Assembly (NCBI RefSeq): GCF_902652685.1 | Contig: NZ_CACRUY010000046.1 | Span: forward strand, 1 to 42,797 | DNA length: 42,797 nt | Direction: 5' to 3' | DNA from: Mycobacterium sp. Marseille-P9652 | GTDB lineage: Bacteria > Actinomycetota > Actinomycetes > Mycobacteriales > Mycobacteriaceae | In this document: positions 35,904-42,797 of the stretch, one piece after another | How positions within the stretch are numbered: position 1 is the stretch's first letter | Layout of the letters: each line of letters begins with the position of its first letter | The notes under the pieces: model-generated | Told to the model about the DNA's origin: nothing | Databases searched by the model: none | What the model saw: the letters and a program-made list of their open reading frames with translations, nothing else | Program-made: the position numbers and the translations under genes

Positions 35904-38518
35904 GCCGGCATCATCCGGCGTTCGTCGGGGCCCCACAGCGGCTGCATGCCGCCGGGCAGCGCGAGCTGCGTGGTGGTGATGACCTCGGCCAGATCGCGCA
36001 GCTGCGCGTGCACGGCGCCGAGCAGTTCGGCCAGGTCTCCACGCCGGCCGTCGGCGACCTCGTCGAGCTCGTCGGGGTGCGACCTGCGCAACAGGGTGGC
36101 GATCTCGTCCACCAGCCGTTCCGGCCGCGACGACCCCGACGCGCCGGGCAGGTCCTTGAGCGCGCTGCGCAGCCGCTCGACCTGGTACTGCAGCGACCGC
36201 GGGTTCTGGGCGTCGAACAGCATCAGGTCGGACACGGCGGCGACGCTGACGTTGCCGACGGTGCGTCGCCGGTAGATGACCGACGACTCGCACGCGACAA
36301 GCGCCGACTCGATGATCGTCTGCTCGGCGGCGGCGCCGCGAACCGTCGTCAGGGTGGCGCGCAGCAGCGCGGTGAGCCACAGGCCGCGCTCGATGCGCTT
36401 GCCGATGTCCATCATCGTCCAGCCGGCGTCGCGCACCATCGACTCGCCGGCCACCCCGGCCAGCGTCAGCATCCCGGCCAGCGTCTGCGTCTGGGCGGAG
36501 GCCAGCAGCGCGTCGGCCTCGGTCAGCGAGTCGGGCGGCTCGGCCGGCTGCGCGATCGCCCGCTCGACCCCGGCCAGCACCATCCAGGTGTCGTTGGACA
36601 GCTGGTCGCGCACGGCGCGCGCGGCCAGGGCGAGCCCCTCCACGGACTGCACGAGCGATCCCGGCCGTTCGGGGTCCACGGTCAGCGACCACAGCGTCGA
36701 GGGCGCGACCGCGATCATCTCCGCGTGGTCGGCGCCGGTCCCGGTGTCGGTGCCGGTGATGTCGCCCAGCGCGGCCAGCAGGACCGGTACGCAGTCGCTT
36801 TCCTCGCTGTCCTGGTGGTGGCGGTAGACGTGGTAGCGGTCGCGGGTCACGATCAGCAACCGGGCCATGTTCTCGGCCCGCTCGCCGTAGCGCCCGATCC
36901 AGAACAGGTCGGACAGCACGCGCGGCGAGCTGACGCCCCAGGTGCCCGCGGCTGTCTTGGCCGGCGGCTCGATCGAGAGGCTGACGGTCTCGGTGCGCGC
37001 CCGCTCCGTCGGCCGCACCCAGACATCTTTGGCGGCAACGGTTTTCAGCGTGTAGGCCTCGGGCCCGGGCGCCAGCACGTACCCGACCCCGCCGATCATC
37101 GGCGCGTACCCGCTGCGCTGGGCGACGGTGAACAGCCGCATGCCGACGCCCGCGGACGACAGCGCGCCGGCGTGGTCGGTGGGCGCCGACGAGAACTGCG
37201 GCAGTTCCTGGCCCACCCACTGCCACGGCGCCGCCTCGATCCGCGCCGCCAGCGCCGCCAGCCGACGCGACGAAAGCGCCGGGCCGACAAGGGTTTCCGC
37301 GCCCACGGTGGACTTCACCAACAGCGACGGGAGGTTGGCCAGCAAGTGCGAGCGCTCGCTGGAGATGCCGCCCCAGTACACCGGCGCCGTCTGCAGCAGC
37401 GGGGCTTCGGACAGCAGCCGCTTGGCCAGCTCGGGCAGGAAGCGCAGCAAGCCCGGGCTTTCCAGGATGCCGCTGCCGAGCGTGTTGACGACGGTCACCG
37501 TCCCGCGCCGCTGGGCCTCCACCAGACCCACCACGCCGAGCATCGAATCCGCGCGCAGGTCAAGGGGATCGACGTATTCGGCGTCGACCCGGCGCAGCAC
37601 CACGTCGACGCGTTTGAGCGTGCCCAGCGAGCGCATCCACAGCTTGCCGTCGCGCACCACCAGGTCGGCGCTCTCCACCAGCGGGAAGCCCAGCTGGGTG
37701 GCGAGGTAGGCCTGGTCGAAGGCGGTCTCCGAGTAGATGCCGGGCGTGAGCACCACGACCACCGGGTCCTGGGCCACGTCGGGCGCGGCGTCGATCAGCG
37801 CCAGCCGCAGCGCCTGCGCGAACGGGGTGGTCGGCCGCGGCGCGATCCGCTCGTAGAGGTCCGGGATCGCGTGCGCGACGACGCGGCGGTCGGCCAGCGC
37901 GTAGCCGGCGCCCGACGGCGCCTGCGTCCAGTCGGCATTGACCCGGAAGCTCCCGTCGGGGAGCCGGCTGAGGTCGCAGGCGTGCATGAACAGCTGGTGC
38001 CGGCCGGGCACCTCGATCCCGATGGCCGCGCGCACGTAGCCCGGATGGCCGAACAGCAGCTCCGGCGGCAGCACGCCCTCGGTGATCATGGTCCGCGGCC
38101 CGTACAGGTCGGACAGCACGGCGTCGAGCAGGCGCGAGCGCTGCAGGAGCCCGGCCTCGAGCACCTCCCAGTCCGCCGCCGACACCACGATCGGCAGGGT
38201 GTCCAGGCGCCACGGCCGGGGCTCCAGGCCGTGCCCGGTGGGGCCGACCTCGGTGTAGGTGATGCCGTCGTTGTCGATCAGGCCGTGCACCACCGACCGC
38301 AACCGGTCCAGCCCGGCCCGGCCGCGCTGGGCGACCGTGTCGGCGAGCTCCCACCAGGCCGGCCGCACCTGCCCGTCGCGGTCGACGAACTCGTCGTACC
38401 CGATGCCCGGGCCGTGACGCAGGTCGAACAGCGTCTCCTGGGCGCGTGCGGTGCGGTACGCGGCCAGCAGGCGATCGGCGTCGTAACCCAGTCCGGGGGC
38501 CAGTTCGGGTGGGGCCAT
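35900..38518 (-). CDS. Circularly permuted ATP-grasp plus alpha-E domain protein (Rv2567 type)
   Basis: An 872-aa protein with two parts. Residues about 1-480 form a circularly permuted ATP-grasp domain (type 2, DUF404/DUF407), with segments such as LPIVVSAADWEVLEAGLLQR, HPGYVRAAIG and VVVLTPGIYSETAFD. Residues about 520-872 form an alpha-E domain (DUF403), rich in helix-forming Leu/Ala/Glu, starting near RVLSDLFWIGRYGERAENMARL. ATP-grasp enzymes ligate a carboxylate to an amine. This group is predicted (Iyer, Aravind and colleagues, 2009) to build or attach peptides together with transglutaminase-like proteins. The ATG shares one base with the stop of the upstream transglutaminase/DUF2126 gene, so the two are coupled. 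No experimental function is known to me. Confidence 0.9.
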   Translation of the reverse strand: MAPPELAPGLGYDADRLLAAYRTARAQETLFDLRHGPGIGYDEFVDRDGQVRPAWWELADTVAQRGRAGLDRLRSVVHGLIDNDGITYTEVGPTGHGLEPRPWRLDTLPIVVSAADWEVLEAGLLQRSRLLDAVLSDLYGPRTMITEGVLPPELLFGHPGYVRAAIGIEVPGRHQLFMHACDLSRLPDGSFRVNADWTQAPSGAGYALADRRVVAHAIPDLYERIAPRPTTPFAQALRLALIDAAPDVAQDPVVVVLTPGIYSETAFDQAYLATQLGFPLVESADLVVRDGKLWMRSLGTLKRVDVVLRRVDAEYVDPLDLRADSMLGVVGLVEAQRRGTVTVVNTLGSGILESPGLLRFLPELAKRLLSEAPLLQTAPVYWGGISSERSHLLANLPSLLVKSTVGAETLVGPALSSRRLAALAARIEAAPWQWVGQELPQFSSAPTDHAGALSSAGVGMRLFTVAQRSGYAPMIGGVGYVLAPGPEAYTLKTVAAKDVWVRPTERARTETVSLSIEPPAKTAAGTWGVSSPRVLSDLFWIGRYGERAENMARLLIVTRDRYHVYRHHQDSEESDCVPVLLAALGDITGTDTGTGADHAEMIAVAPSTLWSLTVDPERPGSLVQSVEGLALAARAVRDQLSNDTWMVLAGVERAIAQPAEPPDSLTEADALLASAQTQTLAGMLTLAGVAGESMVRDAGWTMMDIGKRIERGLWLTALLRATLTTVRGAAAEQTIIESALVACESSVIYRRRTVGNVSVAAVSDLMLFDAQNPRSLQYQVERLRSALKDLPGASGSSRPERLVDEIATLLRRSHPDELDEVADGRRGDLAELLGAVHAQLRDLAEVITTTQLALPGGMQPLWGPDERRMMPA

Positions 38519-41500
38519 TACGTCTGCACGGTACGCACGCGCCGCAGGTCGAGGATGCCCGGCGCGCCGACGTCGGTGAAGATCCTGGCCTGTTTCTCCC
38601 GGATGCCGGCCAGGTCGAGCTTGCCCGGGGTGAAGCCGGTGGCCTCGAACCGGCGGGCGCGGCGCGCCTCGGCCTCCACGGCGTTGACCGGCGGCTCGTC
38701 GTAGGCGCGGCCGCCGGGGTGGGCGACGTGGTAGGTGCAGCCGCCGCGCGACGTGCCGCTGGTGAGGTCGATCAGCTCGAACTGCAGGGGCACGTCGGTG
38801 GAGATGGTCGGGTGCAGCGCGCTGGGCGGCTGCCAGGCCTTGAACCGCACACCGCCGACGTGGATGTCGGGCTTGTCGGTGGCCAGCAGGGGCACCGGAT
38901 AGCCGTTGGCCGTGACCACGTACCGGTGCCGGTCGGCGCCGATGATGCGGACCTGGATGCGCTCGACCGACGAGTCGACGTAGCGGGCGGTGCCCGTCGC
39001 GGTGGCCTCCTCGCCGAGGGTGTTCCACGGCTCGATCGCGCCGCGCAGCTCGATCTCCACGCCGTCGAACACCGCGGTGCCGATGCGCGGGAAGCGGAAC
39101 TCGGTGAACGGGTCCAGCCAGCTGGTCTCGAAGGCGATGCCGTGCGCGCGCAGGTCGGCGGCCACCTCGGCGATGTCGTGAATCACGAAGTGCGGCAACA
39201 GGTACCGGCCGTGCAGGTTGGCTCCGTGCCGGATCAGCGGGGCGCGCAGCGGCTCTTCGGCGAACCACGCCACCAGCGAGCGCACGAGGAGCGACTGCAC
39301 CATCGCCATGCGCAGGTGCGGCGGCATCTCGAAGCCACGAAGCTCCAGCAGGCCCAGCCGGCCGCGCGGGCTGTCGGGGTTGTAGAGCTTGTCGATGCAG
39401 AACTCGGCGCGATGGGTGTTGCCGGTGATGTCGGTGAGCAGGTGGCGCAGCGCGCGGTCGGCCACCCACGGCTTGGGGGCGCCGCCCGCGCACTGGCGGG
39501 CGATCTCGGCGAACGCGATCTCGAGTTCGTACAGCGCCTCGGCGCGCCCCTCGTCCACCCGGGGCGCCTGCGAGGTGGTGCCGACGAACCGCCCGGCGAA
39601 CAGGTAGGACAGCGCGGGGTGGCGCTGCCAGTAGGTCAGCAGGGACACCAGCAGGTCGGGGCGGCGCAGCAGCGGCGAGTCCGCGGGCGTCGCGCCGCCC
39701 AGCGTGATGTGGTTGCCGCCGCCGGTGCCGCCGTGCGTGCCGTCGACGTCGAAGCACTCCGTGGACAGTCGCGCCAGCCGGGCCTGCTCGTACAACGTCT
39801 CGAGCAGCTCGTATTGCTCGTCGAACCCGGCGCAGGGTGCGACGTTGACCTCGATGACGCCGGGGTCGGGGGTGATCGTCGTCGACCGCAGCCGCGGATC
39901 GGGCGGGGGACCGTAGCCCTCGACCACCACCGGGCAGTCGGCCTTCGCCACCGCGGTCTCGACCCGGGCGACGAGGTCGAGGAAGTGCTCGAGCGCCTCG
40001 GTGGGCGGGAGGAACACGTGCAGCAGCCCGTCGCGGACCTCGGCGACCAGGGCGGTGGGCGGCGCGTCGTCGGGGTCGGTGACGACGGCGTCGGTCGACT
40101 CCGTCGACAGAACGCCGTCCGCGGCGAGGGGATCCGCGTCGAACGACGGCCGGGGCGGCTTCCAGCTGATCGAGTCCAGCGGCAACCGCAGCCCCGCCGG
40201 GGAGTCGCCGGGAACCAGGACGATGCGCCCGCGCCGCAGCCGCCAGTCGGCGCTGGCCCAGCCCAGGTCGTCGTCGCGGCGGTGCAGCGGCAGCACGAAA
40301 GCGGTTGGCCGCGAGGTTGATTCGTCCAGGCGCCGCAGCAGGGCGGCGCGGGCCGCCGCGGAGTCGTCGGCGAGGTCGTCGGCGGGGTCGACGGCCTCGC
40401 CCTCCGGCAGGCGCGCCTTGGCCGCCAGCCGGTGCAGCGGGTCTTCGTAGGCCGGCCGCACCTGCGAGAGCGGCAGGCCGAAACCGTCGGCGACCCCCGC
40501 CAGCACCTCGCACGCCGCGTCCTCGGGGGCGGGCGCGCCGGGCTCCTCGGCCCAGGGGTCGGCGAGCAGCGCCTCGTCCGTCCAGACCGGTTGCCCGTCG
40601 GTGCGCCAGTACAGCCCGATCTGCCAGCGGGGCAACGGTTCCCCGGGATACCACTTGCCCTGCCCGCGCTGGACCAGCCCGCCGGGCGCCCACGCCGCCT
40701 TGAGGCGGGCGGCCAGTTCGGAGGCGCGCCGCCGCTTGAGCGGGCCGTCGGCGGCCGTCGTCCACTCCTCGGAGACCTGGTCGTCCACCGACACGAACGT
40801 GGGCTCGCCGCCGATCGTGAGCCGGACGTCGGCGGCGGCCAGGCGCTCGTCGACGGCGCGGCCGACGTCGCGGACCGCCTGCCAGGCTTCGTCGGTGTAG
40901 GGCAGCGTGACGCGCGGATCCTCGTGGACGCGGGTGACGGTGTTGGAGAACTCGAGCACCGATTCGCAGGGCTGGGTGCCGCCGGTGATCGGCGCGGCGC
41001 CGGCCGGGTGCGGCGTGGCCGCCAGCGGGATGTGGCCCTCGCCGGCGAACAGCCCGGACGTCGGGTCCAGCCCGATCCAGCCCGCGCCGGGGATGTACAC
41101 CTCGGCCCAGGCGTGCAGGTCGGTGAAGTCGGCGGCGGGTCCCGACGGCCCGTCGAGCGCCTCGACGTCGGACGCGAGTTGCACCAGGTAGCCGGACACG
41201 AAGCGGGCGGCCAACCCGAGCTGCCGCAGGACGGAGACCAGCAGCCAGGCCGAGTCGCGGCACGAGCCGACGCCGGTGCGCAGCGTGTAATCGGGCGTCT
41301 GCACGCCGGGTTCCATCCGCACGCTGTAGGCGACGTCGGCGTTGACCGCGCGGTTGAGCCGCACCAGCATGTCGATGGTGCGGGTGCCGTCGGGCACGGA
41401 GAAGGCGCGCACCCACGCCCGCGTCAGCTCGCCGGGGCCGGAACCCTCGCCGTCCTCGGCCCCGTCGTCCACGGGCCGCAGGTAGGGCTCGAGGTCGTCG

Positions 41501-41841
41501 GCCAGCGCCTTGGGGTAGGCCATCCCGCCCGGCCGCCACGTCTCGGCCCAGTCCTCGATGAAGAAGTCGAACGGGTTGATCACCTTGAGGTCGGCGATCA
41601 GCCCGACCGTGATCGTCAGTTGGCGCATGGGGTTCGGAAACACCAGGCGCGCAAGGAAATTGCCGACCGCGTCCTGCTGCCAGTTGATGAAGTGCTCGGC
41701 GGGCTCGACCCGCAGCGAATAGGCCTCGATCGGCGTGCGGCAGTGCGGCGCCGGGCGCAGCCGGACGACGTGCGGATACACGCCGACCAGCCGGTCAAAG
41801 GTGTAGCTGGTGCGGTGCTCCAGCGCCACTTTGATGCTCAT
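38518..41841 (-). CDS. Giant transglutaminase-like / DUF2126 protein (Rv2566 type)
   Basis: An 1107-aa cytoplasmic protein. The N-terminal transglutaminase part (about 1-290) has triad candidates Cys194 (GVGSCRDSAWLL), His243 (DLHAWAEVY) and Asp259 (GLDPTSG). The remainder (about 300-1107) is DUF2126, with conserved-looking stretches such as RLTIGGEPTFVSVDD, GGGNHITLGG and ITGNTHRAEFCIDKLYNPDS. The DUF2126 part has been predicted to be related to ligase/peptidase systems, but no reaction is proven. The gene is translationally coupled to the ATP-grasp/alpha-E gene. The same core set recurs together in many bacteria (COG1305, COG4196, COG2307, COG2308), which implies one pathway for a peptide product or tag. 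Confidence 0.9.
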   Translation of the reverse strand: MSIKVALEHRTSYTFDRLVGVYPHVVRLRPAPHCRTPIEAYSLRVEPAEHFINWQQDAVGNFLARLVFPNPMRQLTITVGLIADLKVINPFDFFIEDWAETWRPGGMAYPKALADDLEPYLRPVDDGAEDGEGSGPGELTRAWVRAFSVPDGTRTIDMLVRLNRAVNADVAYSVRMEPGVQTPDYTLRTGVGSCRDSAWLLVSVLRQLGLAARFVSGYLVQLASDVEALDGPSGPAADFTDLHAWAEVYIPGAGWIGLDPTSGLFAGEGHIPLAATPHPAGAAPITGGTQPCESVLEFSNTVTRVHEDPRVTLPYTDEAWQAVRDVGRAVDERLAAADVRLTIGGEPTFVSVDDQVSEEWTTAADGPLKRRRASELAARLKAAWAPGGLVQRGQGKWYPGEPLPRWQIGLYWRTDGQPVWTDEALLADPWAEEPGAPAPEDAACEVLAGVADGFGLPLSQVRPAYEDPLHRLAAKARLPEGEAVDPADDLADDSAAARAALLRRLDESTSRPTAFVLPLHRRDDDLGWASADWRLRRGRIVLVPGDSPAGLRLPLDSISWKPPRPSFDADPLAADGVLSTESTDAVVTDPDDAPPTALVAEVRDGLLHVFLPPTEALEHFLDLVARVETAVAKADCPVVVEGYGPPPDPRLRSTTITPDPGVIEVNVAPCAGFDEQYELLETLYEQARLARLSTECFDVDGTHGGTGGGNHITLGGATPADSPLLRRPDLLVSLLTYWQRHPALSYLFAGRFVGTTSQAPRVDEGRAEALYELEIAFAEIARQCAGGAPKPWVADRALRHLLTDITGNTHRAEFCIDKLYNPDSPRGRLGLLELRGFEMPPHLRMAMVQSLLVRSLVAWFAEEPLRAPLIRHGANLHGRYLLPHFVIHDIAEVAADLRAHGIAFETSWLDPFTEFRFPRIGTAVFDGVEIELRGAIEPWNTLGEEATATGTARYVDSSVERIQVRIIGADRHRYVVTANGYPVPLLATDKPDIHVGGVRFKAWQPPSALHPTISTDVPLQFELIDLTSGTSRGGCTYHVAHPGGRAYDEPPVNAVEAEARRARRFEATGFTPGKLDLAGIREKQARIFTDVGAPGILDLRRVRTVQT

Positions 41842-41926
41842 AACCGCTGATCAAATCACGAGCGGAGCAAGCCTGCAGCGCAGCGCAATTGCGCGGTGGG
41901 GGCGCGGCCGGGCCGCCCGGTGACGC

Positions 41927-42793
41927 TTAGCCGGTGCTGTACGGCTGCGGCCCCGGGTAGCTCGGCGGCGGCCCGGCCTGGTAGCCGGGTTGCTGCTCCT
42001 GGACGGGGGCCACCTGGCCGCCGGAGAGCTTGCGGTAGGTGTAGGTCAGGATGAGCTGGGCGACAGGGAATCCCACGACCAGCCCGACGAGGCAGAGCAA
42101 TTCGCCGACCAGCAGCGCCGCCATCTGCACCAGCCACGACAGCAGGGTGCCGCCGATGTTGGACCGGACCGTCGTGAAGCTGGCCTTGAAGGACTCGAAC
42201 GGCGTCAGGGACCGGTCGACGACGTACGGGATGGCGAAGATGGCCAGGAACGCGAAGATCAGACCGGGGATGATGCACAGGATCATGCCGATCCACGTGC
42301 CGAGGGCGATCAGCAGCGCGGTCAGCAGCACCCGGCCCAGGTTGCGCGGCTTGAAGAACGACCCGATGGTGACCGGCCTGCCGTCCGCGAGATCGAGGCA
42401 GCCGGTGAGCAATCCCGCGTGCATCACGGTGGCCGCCAGGAAGATCAGGACGTAGCCGATGACCATGACGGCGACGGAGGCCGGGCCCAGCGTGACGCTG
42501 GTGCTACCGAAGGTCTGGCCGTTGTCGTCGGTGAACGTCGTGCTCGTCTGCTCGCCGAGCGCCGCGGGAAGGAACCCGGTCAGCGCGGCCAGGATCGAGA
42601 CGATCACGCCATACACCAGCGTCGGCACGATCAGTGCCGTCGCGTTGGACGTGAAGGTCTTCCACGACCAGTTGAACGCCTGACCCACGTCGAACTGCGG
42701 GGTGGGCTGGCCGCCGTAGCCGGAGGGCGCGCCGTAGCCCTGCGGCGGCGGGGGAGGTGCGCCGTAATTGGGCGGGGGCGTGTACCCGCCCAA
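41927..42793 (-). CDS. Pro/Gly/Tyr-rich multipass membrane protein
   Basis: A 288-aa protein. A Pro/Gly/Tyr-rich N-terminus (about 1-35) precedes the domain FDVGQAFNWSWKTFTSNATAL and about six hydrophobic segments (40-255). A second Pro-rich tail (about 262-288) follows. The membrane part resembles DUF4013/glycerophosphodiester phosphodiesterase membrane-domain proteins, so the family is only loosely assigned and no enzyme site is visible. The only available start is TTG 42793, because an in-frame TAA lies directly before it (42794-42796). No gene like it occurs at this place in M. tuberculosis. It runs in the same direction as the transglutaminase/DUF2126 gene, 85 bases upstream of it. Confidence 0.75.
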   Translation of the reverse strand: MGGYTPPPNYGAPPPPPQGYGAPSGYGGQPTPQFDVGQAFNWSWKTFTSNATALIVPTLVYGVIVSILAALTGFLPAALGEQTSTTFTDDNGQTFGSTSVTLGPASVAVMVIGYVLIFLAATVMHAGLLTGCLDLADGRPVTIGSFFKPRNLGRVLLTALLIALGTWIGMILCIIPGLIFAFLAIFAIPYVVDRSLTPFESFKASFTTVRSNIGGTLLSWLVQMAALLVGELLCLVGLVVGFPVAQLILTYTYRKLSGGQVAPVQEQQPGYQAGPPPSYPGPQPYSTG

Positions 42794-42797
42794 TTAC

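Noticed and set aside
35378-38704. Open frame of 1108 codons on the plus strand antisense to the ATP-grasp gene
   Set aside because: The composition is Arg/Gly/His/Gln-rich without domains, and the antisense strand codes for a recognised conserved protein.
35900-41539. One open frame of 1879 codons on the minus strand
   Set aside because: Only its last 872 codons are the ATP-grasp/alpha-E protein. The upstream part is an Arg/Ala-rich shadow of the transglutaminase/DUF2126 gene on the same strand, left open by high GC.

Overview
The window is chromosomal DNA from a mycobacterium, very probably a slow grower. It is uniformly GC-rich, carries a PE-domain protein, mycobacterial SOS boxes and many leaderless-type starts (TANNNT, 6-7 nt, then ATG/GTG). 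Its backbone follows, in mirror orientation, the M. tuberculosis block Rv2587c to Rv2566 as I remember it. Identities with named Rv genes rest on recalled sequences and gene order, not on a search. No rRNA, tRNA, insertion sequence or CRISPR array was seen, and no gene-free stretch exceeds 300 bases.

Left part (1-7140, + strand): the 3' part of secD, then secF, a lipoprotein substrate-binding protein, apt and the bifunctional (p)ppGpp enzyme relA. The first four are head to tail or overlapping. They join protein export, peptide-type uptake, purine salvage and the stringent response.

Accessory island (7137-16644): in M. tuberculosis relA and ppiB are convergent neighbours. Here about 9.5 kb lies between them: a small hydrophobic protein of unknown function, a zinc-ribbon/class III cyclase/STAND ATPase, a PE-domain lipase of the LipY type, a large LuxR-type ATPase regulator, and a transmembrane Ser/Thr kinase whose extracytoplasmic domain is a cyclophilin. 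That sensor domain closely resembles the product of the adjacent ppiB, so the kinase looks like a fusion with a ppiB duplicate. This is the most unusual object in the window.

Middle (16701-25875): ppiB, then a glyoxalase II-like hydrolase translationally coupled to hisS. A DUF222/HNH (13E12-type) gene follows, with a perfect LexA box over its start codon, and then an alpha/beta-hydrolase-cyclase fusion. These two occupy the place of dhaA. Next come a radical SAM gene with a second perfect LexA box, a Tat-exported purple acid phosphatase and a small secreted MmpS-like protein.

Right part (25884-42793): an MFS exporter, a membrane zinc peptidase, a ketopantoate-reductase-like gene whose expected start codon reads ATC, aspS overlapping a Ddn-family gene, a FUSC-like membrane protein and a YjbR-family protein. 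Then comes a set linked to the predicted ATP-grasp/alpha-E/transglutaminase peptide-modification system: transglutaminase plus zinc metallopeptidase on +, and circularly permuted ATP-grasp/alpha-E plus a giant transglutaminase/DUF2126 protein on -. A DUF6629-like membrane protein sits between the two halves. A Pro/Gly-rich multipass membrane protein closes the window.
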